In this document: positions 9,201-16,939 of the stretch, piece by piece
Position numbering within the stretch: the stretch's first letter is position 1
How the letters are laid out: each line of letters opens with the position of its first letter
From: Acidobacteriaceae bacterium
Lineage (GTDB): Bacteria > Acidobacteriota > Terriglobia > Terriglobales > Acidobacteriaceae
DNA length: 43,688 nucleotides
Assembly: GCA_030041955.1 (NCBI GenBank)
Contig: JASIAO010000224.1
Coordinates: forward strand, 1 to 43,688
Direction: 5' to 3'
The notes under the pieces: generated by a model
What the model was told of the DNA's origin: nothing
What the model saw: only the letters and a program-made list of their open reading frames with translations
Databases searched by the model: none
Position numbers and translations under genes: made by a program

Positions 9201-10495
9201 AGCGGCATGCACTCGCAGAGCGCTCTGCGGCTCATGGGACCTCCCGTCACCTGCTGCTGTTGGGCATGGCGGTGCTAACCTTTGCGGCGGCATTGGATCC
9301 ATCAGACGAGATTCTTCATATCAAGGTTCCTGCGTTCATCTTCGTGCTCGCGCTCTGGCTGGCGCGACGAGGCGCGACCCGACCGACGGTCTGCGTGCGA
9401 ATCTGGACGCTGGTCGCCGTGGTGAGCCTGGTGATTCCGCTCTGCTGGACGATTCTGGGCATGCTTCATCAGAACGTGCACACGACTGTGCTGGATTACG
9501 GCATTTTCAAGGCCTTTCTTTTCCTGCTGATTCTGCCCGTTGCGATCAGTGAGGACATCAATCTCAACTCGCTCATTGTCCGTGCTGGCTACCCGATCGC
9601 CGCACTGACATTCGCGATGGTGGCCGTCAGTTTCATGTTCCCCGCTGCATTTGCGGCTCTCTATGCATTTACGCTGGAGAAGGGAAACGCGATTATTGCC
9701 ACTTCCAGGCAGACGCTCGGCCTTGGAGTGGGGATGTTCTACTACAAGACTTCGCCGCTGCTCGTTTTTCCTCTGGCGTGGTATTGCGGGCAGCTGGCAA
9801 CGCCTGGGCGGAAGCGACTGTTTCCTCTGCTTTGCTGTGCGGCATTTGGCACGGCACTGATTCTGTCAGGGGCTCGCGCCAACTTCCTGGCCGCGGTCTT
9901 CATTGTGGGGTTTTTCGTCCTGCGCTCCATGCGGCGGCGTTTCGGCTTGCCGGTGGCGCTGGTTATGGGACTGCTGGCCGCAGTGCTGTTCTCCGACACC
10001 GTGGTGGTTCGGCTTGCAAATCCCGAGGAGGCGTCGAATTCCATTAAGCTGGGCCATATAGATTCCTATGTTCAGGAATTCAATCGGAATCCCTCGGTCC
10101 TGGTCTGGGGCGAAGGTGCCGGTTCGGCCTTTTACAGCGAAGGCTTTGAGGACTGGACCACTGTCACAGAGCTGAGCTATCTGGAACTGATCCGGGTCTT
10201 TGGCATTCCGGTGACACTGTTTTTCCTCGTGGGGCTTTTCTGGATTTCGCGCAGGCTATTCCGCCAGGGTCAATTCGGCCTGGGGATTGCATTCATTTCG
10301 TATCTTGTGATTTGCGCGTCGAATCCTCTTCTGATCAGCTCCACAGGGTTTCTTGCGATCTGCGCGGTGTGGAAGGAAGTCGAGCGGCCTTCGAGCGCGG
10401 CTTCGGCTTGGCACTTGCTGACCAAGGAACGCCGCGAACACCGCCAAGGCGTCTCGGCACAATCTGCAGTCAGTTCCGGGGCCGCCGCGATATGA
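9167..10495 (+). CDS. O-antigen ligase/polymerase-like membrane protein (Wzy/WaaL superfamily)
   Basis: This integral membrane protein of about 442 residues has around ten hydrophobic segments. A periplasmic loop before the last helices holds the GEGAGSAFYSEGFEDW region, and a GARANFL motif resembles the Wzy_C/O-antigen ligase family. Such proteins polymerise undecaprenyl-linked repeat units or ligate the finished chain. In this locus, with flippase, Wzz and OPX, a polymerase role is the simplest reading. The frame overlaps the preceding gene. ATG 9167 has a purine-rich stretch too close to it; TTG 9197, overlapping the upstream TGA, is an alternative start. The stop overlaps the following ATG (ATGA). 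Confidence 0.78.
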   Translation: MAQYAQGHTTLKRHALAERSAAHGTSRHLLLLGMAVLTFAAALDPSDEILHIKVPAFIFVLALWLARRGATRPTVCVRIWTLVAVVSLVIPLCWTILGMLHQNVHTTVLDYGIFKAFLFLLILPVAISEDINLNSLIVRAGYPIAALTFAMVAVSFMFPAAFAALYAFTLEKGNAIIATSRQTLGLGVGMFYYKTSPLLVFPLAWYCGQLATPGRKRLFPLLCCAAFGTALILSGARANFLAAVFIVGFFVLRSMRRRFGLPVALVMGLLAAVLFSDTVVVRLANPEEASNSIKLGHIDSYVQEFNRNPSVLVWGEGAGSAFYSEGFEDWTTVTELSYLELIRVFGIPVTLFFLVGLFWISRRLFRQGQFGLGIAFISYLVICASNPLLISSTGFLAICAVWKEVERPSSAASAWHLLTKERREHRQGVSAQSAVSSGAAAI

Positions 10496-11247
10496 ATGCC
10501 AGCTTCAGCATCTCCGTTTGCATGGCTGCACGGAATGGAGAAGCGTTTATCGGACAGCAGCTCGCATCCATCCTTCAGCAATTGTCCGCCGAGGATGAAG
10601 TCATCGTTGTCGATGACGCTTCCACCGACGGGACGCGGGACCGCATCTGTGAGTTGGCGGATCCGAGGATTCGGCTGTTCGTCCACTCAGAGACTCGGGG
10701 CGTGGTTCGCACGTTCGAGGAGGCCATTCGTCGCGCGGGAAACGAGCTGATCTTTCTGAGCGATCAGGACGATTTATGGCTGCCGGGAAAGGCCGCAGCC
10801 ATCTCCCGGGTCTTTGCGGCTCATCCGGAGGTGACCCTCGTAGTATCGGGTGTTGCGCTGGTCGATTCGGCCGGAAATCCGCTGCCCGGAGGACAAGCGC
10901 CGCGCCGGCGGTTCCGGCCTGGGCTCATGGCAAATCTGATCCGCAACCAGTACCAGGGCTGCACGATGGCGTTCCGGTCTGGCATTCGCCCCGAGATAGT
11001 GCCGTTTCCTTACAAATACGATGTGCTGCATGATATCTGGATCGGCGTCCGCAACCATTTGGCTCATGGAACGACTGTCTATATCGACGAGGCGTTGGTA
11101 CTCTATCGGCGGCACGAGCGGACCGTGACCGGAAGGAAGAAGCTCGGCATCAGGAGAAGATTGCTCACGCGCTTTCATCTGGTTGTCGCGCTTGCCGCAT
11201 ATTCCTGGCGACGAAGAGCGAGAAGTCGGGTAGAAGCAGGGGCGTAA
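10492..11247 (+). CDS. Family 2 glycosyltransferase
   Basis: The start ATG 10492 overlaps the upstream stop (ATGA). The 251-residue protein begins straight into the GT-A domain: SVCMAARNGEAFIGQQL, then VIVVDDASTDGT and the metal-site motif LSDQDDLWLPGK. It resembles the glycosyltransferase at 8145 in motif style (DQDD-W, a later YRRHERTVTG motif), so the two may be old paralogues acting on successive sugars. The C-terminus is very basic (RRRLLTRF, SWRRRARSRVE), suggesting contact with the inner membrane. It is soluble or peripheral and sits in the polysaccharide operon between polymerase and flippase genes. Confidence 0.87.
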   Translation: MNASFSISVCMAARNGEAFIGQQLASILQQLSAEDEVIVVDDASTDGTRDRICELADPRIRLFVHSETRGVVRTFEEAIRRAGNELIFLSDQDDLWLPGKAAAISRVFAAHPEVTLVVSGVALVDSAGNPLPGGQAPRRRFRPGLMANLIRNQYQGCTMAFRSGIRPEIVPFPYKYDVLHDIWIGVRNHLAHGTTVYIDEALVLYRRHERTVTGRKKLGIRRRLLTRFHLVVALAAYSWRRRARSRVEAGA

Positions 11248-11343
11248 ACCGCTAACCGGTGCAGACAGCTTGGGACCGCGTGGAGAACGGCGGCGAGCGG
11301 TTTATCATTCTGGAAGTAATTCATCTCGCCCAGAGCAGTTCCC

Positions 11344-12930
11344 TTGAGTTCAGCCTCCAACCACCGACTGGATACATCCGACCGGTCTGCCTTCTTCGGA
11401 GTGCTGGCGCGGAACGCGTTCGCCAATCTTAGCCAGTCCGGCGCTACCTGGCTGATTCTGCTCTTTCTTCCCCCTCTTCTGGTCCGCGTCCTTGATCGTG
11501 AAACTTATGCCACGTGGATGCTCCTGCTCCAACTGGGCGCCTATATCGTTCTGATCGATACAGGAATCCAGGGTGCCATTGCCCGCTTTGTTGCACGAGC
11601 GGAGGGGTTAAAGGACGAGCGCTATCTGGGAGGCGTTCTGAGCAGTGCGGGTGCAGTCCTGCTGGCCACTGGCGCCCTGGCTGCAGCGGTCGTCGGGCTG
11701 ATGGTTTGGCTGCTGCCCCACGTTTTCAGGAGTATTCCCGCCGCGATTGTTCCGGATTCCCGTCGAGCGCTCCTGATGATTGGGTGGTCACTGGCCGCGG
11801 CGCTGCCTTTCTCTACCCTTGCTGGGTATTTTCGCGGCTATCTCCGCAATGAAATCCTCGCTGTCTCCACGGTGACAGGGAAATTCTGCGGTGCAGTGGG
11901 AATCGGCTGGGCGGCGTGGCACCACCAGGGGCTGGCGACGATGGCCGCCTGGAGCGCGGCCGGGAATCTGATCGCACCGGCGCTTTATACGTTTGTCTGG
12001 GGCCGCTCCGGCCGACCAGCGCTGATTCGGCTGGCCCATGTCAGTTTTCGCGTTGCCCGTGAATTTCTGACCTTTTGCGGAGCCATGCTGGCCTCGCAGC
12101 TCGCAACCTTGCTGATTACCGGGCTGGACATGCCTGTCGTGGTGGCATTCGACTTCCGCTCTGCGGCTTATTACGCGGTCGCCACCACCGTGAGCAACAT
12201 GCTCATCGCGCCGCAGGGAGCCATTCTGAGCGCGCTGCTGCCGGTAACCTCGAGTCTCAGCGCACGGAATAATCCGGAACAAATGGGCGCCGCGTTGCGG
12301 AAGATTACGCGCTATGGGACGTCCATTCTCATCCTGCTGACGATGCCGCTGCTGTTCGGCATGCCGGTGTTTCTCCGTCTCTGGGTGGGCGGTAACTATG
12401 AAACCCATGCCCTTGTTCTCGCGGAGGTGCTGGTCGTTGCGCAGTTTATCCGTCTCTCTATGCTCCCTTACGCCATCATTGGATTCAGCGTTGGGCAACA
12501 ACATCGGATGCTCGTTTCGCCGATGGTCGAAGGTATCGTGAACCTGACTTGCAGCATCATTCTGGTTCGCGAAACAGGAGCGCTGGGGGTTGCGCTGGGG
12601 ACGCTGATCGGCGCGATCGTCGGTGTCGCACTGCACTTCGCGAACAGTATTCCACGAACCGACAACATTGCGGTGAGCCGCAAGGAGCTGATTTCCGAGG
12701 ATATTCTGCGACCTGTATTTTTCGTTGCTCCGGTGGCTGCGTTGCTCGCAGGGACGAAGATAGTCGGGCTTCCTCGTGCGCCTTTTCTGCTCGCCATGGC
12801 GGGCGGCGAGGTCGCTGCGGCCGTCATCCTGTTTCGTTTCCTTCTGGGAAAGCAGGAACGAGAGGAGATTGCTCAGTTTTACCGCAATTTACGGCTATCG
12901 GTAACGAGAAGACTGGCCCCGGGCCGATGA
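11344..12930 (+). CDS. Polysaccharide flippase (Wzx-like, MOP superfamily)
   Basis: This 528-residue protein has about 12-14 hydrophobic segments and the overall pattern of the polysaccharide transporter branch of the MOP superfamily. It begins in the usual way (NAFANLSQSGATWLILLFLPPLLVRVL) and has the second-half repeat near TRYGTSILILLTMPLLFGMPVFLRLWVG, the LRLWVG motif common in Wzx/RfbX. Its role is to flip undecaprenyl-linked repeat units to the periplasmic face. The only start before the first helix is TTG 11344, or a GTG at 11401; neither has a clear ribosome-binding site. It follows the glycosyltransferase gene by 96 bases and closes the locus. Confidence 0.86.
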   Translation: MSSASNHRLDTSDRSAFFGVLARNAFANLSQSGATWLILLFLPPLLVRVLDRETYATWMLLLQLGAYIVLIDTGIQGAIARFVARAEGLKDERYLGGVLSSAGAVLLATGALAAAVVGLMVWLLPHVFRSIPAAIVPDSRRALLMIGWSLAAALPFSTLAGYFRGYLRNEILAVSTVTGKFCGAVGIGWAAWHHQGLATMAAWSAAGNLIAPALYTFVWGRSGRPALIRLAHVSFRVAREFLTFCGAMLASQLATLLITGLDMPVVVAFDFRSAAYYAVATTVSNMLIAPQGAILSALLPVTSSLSARNNPEQMGAALRKITRYGTSILILLTMPLLFGMPVFLRLWVGGNYETHALVLAEVLVVAQFIRLSMLPYAIIGFSVGQQHRMLVSPMVEGIVNLTCSIILVRETGALGVALGTLIGAIVGVALHFANSIPRTDNIAVSRKELISEDILRPVFFVAPVAALLAGTKIVGLPRAPFLLAMAGGEVAAAVILFRFLLGKQEREEIAQFYRNLRLSVTRRLAPGR

Positions 12931-13123
12931 CGATTCATTTGCCGAAAGGGTAAAACGAAGGCTTGGCGGAGAGGGAGGGATTCTTCTCCGGCGCTTTGCC
13001 CAGACCCTTTGGAATCAGAGGAAAACCGAGTTGCGCCCGCTCCAGACGCGGGTTTTGTGGCTCTCGCCACAGATGACATAGTAAACGCTGGTAGAAGCTG
13101 GTGGAAGCAGAAAGCCGTGCAAT

Positions 13124-13153
13124 AGTGTAACGAGACGGGCGGAAAGTGTAACG
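13124..13153 (+). repeat. Direct repeat AGTGTAACG, two copies 21 bp apart
   Basis: The 9-mer AGTGTAACG occurs at 13124-13132 and again at 13145-13153, an exact two-helical-turn spacing. An imperfect 10-bp tandem repeat (CTGGTAGAAG/CTGGTGGAAG, 13088-13107) lies just upstream. This could be a protein-binding site or a remnant of a mobile-element end; there is no gene next to it to decide. Confidence 0.4.
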
Positions 13154-13417
13154 GACACGATGCAGCAAGAACGGCCCGGCTATACGAGGCCGAATGTGCG
13201 GTAAACGCGCTGCGCAACAAAACTGGTACCGGGCACGGCCGACCGTTTGTACCGTCGGTATCTGATGACGAAGCCCGCGCGGCCGTGCAGTTGATCGGGA
13301 TCATTTCCGGACTTCTCCTGTGTGCATCGAAGAACAATCCGTAGATGTAGCAATCCCGCATCACCCGGCGACAGTTTCGTTTGTTATTCCCGATCGCCCT
13401 TGGCGCCACCCCCGGTA

Positions 13418-13439
13418 CGTGATAATCCGGTTTATCACG
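13418..13439. promoter_or_regulatory. Perfect inverted repeat upstream of the GIY-YIG gene
   Basis: CGTGATAA (13418-13425) and TTATCACG (13432-13439) form perfect 8-bp arms around a 6-base spacer, about 72 bp before the GIY-YIG gene start. Size and symmetry fit an operator for a dimeric HTH protein. The downstream protein itself carries an N-terminal HTH, so autoregulation is possible but unproven. No T-run follows, so it is not a terminator. Confidence 0.45.
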
Positions 13440-13511
13440 AAGGGAATGGAGCACTGCCGGGGGCGTGCAGTGTTAATGGCCGCATGAGACTGTGGAGGCA
13501 CGAACCGATAT

Positions 13512-14147
13512 ATGGACACGCGACCGCCCGCCGATGAAATCATCAGAGGTCTAATCACAACCTCCGACAAGATCCGCGCCCTGGCGAAGGCCGGCTACGA
13601 TCGCACCGAAATCAGCAAGTCTCTCGGCATCCGCTATCAGCACGTCCGCAATGTGATGCTGCGTTCCGGGCTCACCGGCGGCATGCGACGTGAGGTCGAG
13701 GCCGAACGCGAGCCGGTGGAGGTGGACGCTGCGCCGCCGCCGCGCGAAGACACTTCCTGGAAAGTCCTGACGGATTCGGGGTTTCAGTTTATCGGCGAAT
13801 GGACGCAGGACCCTGAGAGCCTTATCCGTCTTGACGCGAGGGCGCCGAGCTCAGCTGGTGTTTATGCCTTCATCGTCGATGATGTGGTGGTTTATGTCGG
13901 CCTGACCCTGAGCGGCCTCAAGACGCGGTTCGACCAGTATCGTCGCGGACATAAGGGCCAGCGGACGAGCTCCCGCATCAACGGGCAGATCAATGAGACG
14001 CTACGGGCCGGCAAGAAGGTCAAGGTCCTGGTTGCGACGCCCGAACCGTCCGAATGGCAGGAGCTCCCAGTGAACACGGCCGCCGGGCTCGAAGCCGGCC
14101 TGATTGAAATGATCCGTCCTGCTTGGAACATTCGGGGAGCGCAATGA
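13512..14147 (+). CDS. GIY-YIG nuclease-fold protein with N-terminal HTH
   Basis: This 211-residue protein has two parts. Residues about 20-50 form a resolvase-like helix-turn-helix (KIRALAKAGYDRTEISKSLG). After a proline/acidic linker, a GIY-YIG core runs from about 112 to 208: GVY (116-118) and YVG (128-130), with Arg139, Glu194 in the AGLEAGLIEMIRP helix and Asn206 near the end as candidate catalytic residues. The core residues look intact. The family cuts DNA; this HTH-GIY-YIG form is small and uncharacterised to my knowledge. The gene lies 12 bases before a truncated recombinase gene and after a gene-poor stretch, which suggests arrival on a mobile element. A role in defence or element maintenance is conceivable but not shown. 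Confidence 0.75.
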   Translation: MDTRPPADEIIRGLITTSDKIRALAKAGYDRTEISKSLGIRYQHVRNVMLRSGLTGGMRREVEAEREPVEVDAAPPPREDTSWKVLTDSGFQFIGEWTQDPESLIRLDARAPSSAGVYAFIVDDVVVYVGLTLSGLKTRFDQYRRGHKGQRTSSRINGQINETLRAGKKVKVLVATPEPSEWQELPVNTAAGLEAGLIEMIRPAWNIRGAQ

Positions 14148-14159
14148 CCGAACACTCCG

Positions 14160-14759
14160 ATGATCGTCCGCCCCCCCGCCGTGCTTCCCGCTGCCGAAAC
14201 CTCGCTTCCTTCGCCGCCGGCCACGCTCGCCGACATTCCCGAAGAGGAAATCTGGCTCGTCAAGCAGAAGAGCAAACGCTCCCGCCGCGCCTACAGACTC
14301 GACGTGCAGCATTTCACGCGCACGCCGCACATCAGGACCTGCGAGGAGTCGCGCAAAGCGGACCTTCGGGCGGTCATCGCCTGGGAGCGCATCATGCGCG
14401 AGATCAACGAAGCCGAGCCGTCCACGATCCGACGCCGGTTCGCGGTACTCTCCAGCCTGTTCAATCACCTTGTTCGCCGCGGCCATGCCGAGAGCAATCC
14501 GGTCACGGAGGTCGAACGCCCGGCCATCAGCTGCGGGCACGGCTGGGGCTCTAATTTACTGCGCGCCTTGCCAGACCCTGTGGGGCCAGAAACCTACGTT
14601 ATCGGCCCTCCCCCAGATCCGCGTCATAACCGAGGTTCGGGCGCACTTCCGAAGCCTGCCTGCTGCTCCATTGCCCTTCCAAGCCGAGCTGCGGCACAAC
14701 CGCCACACTTGGCGACGGGGATGGTACGTTCTATCGGGTTCTGGGAAGGGCGGTACTGA
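14160..14759 (+). pseudogene. Truncated tyrosine recombinase/integrase (N-terminal domain only)
   Basis: From ATG 14160 the frame encodes about 125 residues that match the N-terminal SAM-like core-binding domain of phage-type integrases (IWLVKQKSKRSRRAYRLDVQ; EPSTIRRRFAVLSSLFNHLV; ESNPVTEVERPAI). Similarity stops abruptly after about base 14530. The remaining 70 codons to the stop at 14759 are proline- and alanine-rich and do not resemble a recombinase. The whole catalytic domain (Arg, Lys, His-x-x-Arg, His, Tyr) is missing, so it cannot recombine DNA. The junction suggests a deletion or rearrangement rather than a single frameshift, since I see no catalytic-domain continuation in any frame downstream. 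Confidence 0.72.
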
Positions 14760-15177
14760 TCGCCTACTCAGTGGAAAGGTCTCATCTCGCGCCGACCGCG
14801 TTCTCGCACGGGAGTTCGGCAGGCGCCGCCTACCGCCCAGGATCAGAAAACTAAAGCCTGGCCGACGTGCGGGTACCAATCAACCCAATGCGTCGGCCCG
14901 GAGGGCCGGAATCATTTCCTGTCAGGCGGGGCACACAGGAGGTAGTCGCGACTCCTTTAGGAGGGATGACCGGCAGCGGAAAAAATGTTCGAGTCAAGGA
15001 ACGCGACACGTCAGCTGGGGGCTGGACCTCTGCACGTCGCCGGAGTATCGTGTCTTGTTCCTCTGCGCTGCTTGCGATGCAACATATTCCTGTTCCTGCG
15101 CTCGGCGCGGGGCAATTGGATGTGCGCAGGTAAGACGGCGCCAAAAGTGTTGTGCTCCTGGCGCCGTCGATTCCGAG
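14760..15177. other. Intergenic region after the truncated recombinase, no gene seen
   Basis: About 420 bases with no recognisable coding sequence on either strand. Frames through it are rich in Arg and Cys and look accidental. It contains a short 10-bp palindrome (AGTCGCGACT, 14944-14953) of unknown meaning. It probably represents decayed mobile-element DNA. Confidence 0.45.
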
Positions 15178-16833
15178 TTAGTTGATGGAGACGACCACCT
15201 GCGAGGTATGGGAGAGCGATCCGGAGGTTCCCGTGATCGCCAGCGTGAAGCTGCTTACAGGCGTGGATGAGCCGGAGCCTGTGCCGCTGCTCCCGCCGCA
15301 ACCGGTGATGTCCATCGATGCAGCCAAAAGCATGAGGATCGCTACGGGAAACAGGAATTGCCACTGCCGTCGCTTCCTGAGGAAGAGCGTGAGCAGAAGG
15401 ATCCCCGGCGCGAACACCCCTGCGGCGAGGGGGAGATTGCCGGATGGACGGTTTCCCGCGCGATAAGGATTCCCGCCCGAGCCCGCTGTTGAGCCCACGG
15501 CAACGGTCAGCACACTGCTGGCCGTCATCCCGCTGAGCGTTACGCTCGCGGGCGCCAGCGAGCAGGTTGCCCCGCTGGGCAGGCCAGAGCACGACAGCGC
15601 CACGGTCCCGTCGAATCCGTTCACCGCACTCAGGCTGACGTCCATGGTAGCCGACTGCCCGGTCTGCACCGTCAGCGTCGAGGAGGCCGGCGACAGCGCG
15701 AAATCTCCAGTCACCGCCGCGGTCTGCGGGGTAATGGATCCAAAGAGGCCGCCCTTCTCGTCATTCACGCCCGCCGAGAAATACAGCGTGTTCGGATCGC
15801 CCGTGCCCATCGAGCCGAACAGCAGCTCCCAGAGACCGTCATTCGCGATGACGTTGCCGGACCCATCCTGCAACTGACCTTGCGGAGCAAAGGTGACGGG
15901 ATCGAATGCCGTGATCGCCCCATCGCCAAAGTTCCCCACCAGCAGATCCCCTCCGAACGCTCCGAATCCGCTCGGCGCCAGCGCCACACCCCACGGAGCG
16001 TTCAGCGTTCCCATGGTCGCGACGCGCGCCTGCAGTGTGCCGGTCGCGTCGAATTCGTCCACATAGCCCAGCCCCGCGCCGGTGACCGCCGGTCCAGGGC
16101 TCGAAGGCGCCTGGGCGTAGGTTACGTAGAGCATCCCATTGACGTTGTGAATGCCGAAGGGCGCATACCCCGCTGGCAGATTGGGATCCGCGAATCCGCC
16201 GCTTACGGTTGTCGGATTGAATTGGCTGTCGAAGACGTCCACACGACCGCGGCCGAAATCCGCTGCGAACAGAAGCGATCCCCCATTCCCCGCCGCAATC
16301 GCAGCCCCCGTGTACGATGCCCCGGAAGCGGAATTGTCCGCTACAAGGATGGCGTTTGCCGCGCTTGCATTCCATCCCGATATCGTGCCGTCCAACGTTA
16401 CAAATATGAATGTGGCCGCGCTTCCGTCAGGGACCATGAAGGCGGACCCCGACGGGTTATACGCTATGCCGCTTGGCTTGCCTGCCGCCGTGGAACCGCC
16501 GTGGGGCGGCACAGTCACAGCAAACTGCTTTACGCCGGCCGCGGTGTAGACCGCGGACAAACCGGAACCTGCGTCATTGATCCAGAAAGGGGTCTGCGAC
16601 CCGACCGCGACTCCCCACGGGTTGATCAGCGTCGGGTCAGTGATCTGCGCGCTCACCGATCCGTCGGAAACAATATTGGTTTGCTGATAACTGCCGGCCT
16701 GGCCCAGCGCCGCACGCGGCATCAACACCGCACTGCAGAGCGCGATGGCGCCCGCGCTCAGGATCCGTGTCCTGCCGATGAAACGCCGGAAGCGCAGGGC
16801 GCCGACGCCGATTACCGTTCGCTGCTCGCTCAT
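15178..16833 (-). CDS. TIGR03118 family secreted protein with Ig-like and lipobox-type tail
   Basis: This 551-residue exported protein has a signal segment at about residues 20-45. The TIGR03118 domain follows (NIVSDG..., DPTLINPWGVAVG, PSGIAYNPSG, TFIFVTLDGTISGWN, NGMLYVTYAQ, NAPWGVALAPSGFG, GDLLVGNFGDGAI), likely a beta-propeller. An Ig-like domain follows (FALSPASSTLTVQTGQSAT; LSCSGLPSGATC). Next come a hydrophobic segment with basic residues (LLTLFLRKRRQW), a second hydrophobic segment ending in ITGCGG, and a short final Ig-like strand. That tail is a recurrent acidobacterial ending. The start has a strong GGAGG with good spacing. It lies downstream of the cupredoxin gene but has its own upstream repeat cluster. 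The function of the family is unknown. Confidence 0.88.
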   Translation of the reverse strand: MSEQRTVIGVGALRFRRFIGRTRILSAGAIALCSAVLMPRAALGQAGSYQQTNIVSDGSVSAQITDPTLINPWGVAVGSQTPFWINDAGSGLSAVYTAAGVKQFAVTVPPHGGSTAAGKPSGIAYNPSGSAFMVPDGSAATFIFVTLDGTISGWNASAANAILVADNSASGASYTGAAIAAGNGGSLLFAADFGRGRVDVFDSQFNPTTVSGGFADPNLPAGYAPFGIHNVNGMLYVTYAQAPSSPGPAVTGAGLGYVDEFDATGTLQARVATMGTLNAPWGVALAPSGFGAFGGDLLVGNFGDGAITAFDPVTFAPQGQLQDGSGNVIANDGLWELLFGSMGTGDPNTLYFSAGVNDEKGGLFGSITPQTAAVTGDFALSPASSTLTVQTGQSATMDVSLSAVNGFDGTVALSCSGLPSGATCSLAPASVTLSGMTASSVLTVAVGSTAGSGGNPYRAGNRPSGNLPLAAGVFAPGILLLTLFLRKRRQWQFLFPVAILMLLAASMDITGCGGSSGTGSGSSTPVSSFTLAITGTSGSLSHTSQVVVSIN

Positions 16834-16906
16834 TTCCTTTCACCTCCACCTGAGTTGCCGGGTGCAGCCGGCTGAGGTGAACGTTAGAGGGAACGGAATG
16901 CGGGGT

Positions 16907-16933
16907 TGTCACGCAGTCGTCAGAACTTCGTCT
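16907..16933 (-). promoter_or_regulatory. Repeat cluster C: three TGACA-like elements, 11-bp period, upstream of TIGR03118 gene
   Basis: Read on the minus strand, elements AGACG (16933-16929), TGACG (16922-16918) and TGACA (16911-16907) follow each other at exactly 11 bp. The last one is about 73 bp before the TIGR03118 start at 16833. The flanks match clusters A and B: the first element is followed by AAG and the last by ACC. An 11-bp direct-repeat layout is typical of OmpR/PhoB-type regulators. This cluster is weaker than the other two (two of three elements degenerate), so it is less certain on its own. Confidence 0.5.
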
Positions 16934-16939
16934 TTCCCT

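Larger units (their letters stand above)
12931..13511. other. Intergenic region, no convincing gene
   Basis: About 580 bases between the flippase and GIY-YIG genes. Open frames exist on both strands but have no family pattern, no ribosome-binding site and cysteine/serine-rich compositions of chance frames. The region holds two short repeat structures, listed separately. It marks the boundary between the polysaccharide locus and the degraded mobile patch. Confidence 0.5.

Noticed and set aside
12879-13454. Minus-strand frame of 191 codons after the flippase
   Set aside because: Ser/Ala/Cys-rich, overlaps the flippase 3' end, no ribosome-binding site and no domain pattern.
14470-15270. Plus-strand frame of 266 codons through the recombinase scar
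   Set aside because: Starts inside the recombinase in another frame, runs into the antisense of the TIGR03118 gene, Arg/Cys-rich; looks accidental.
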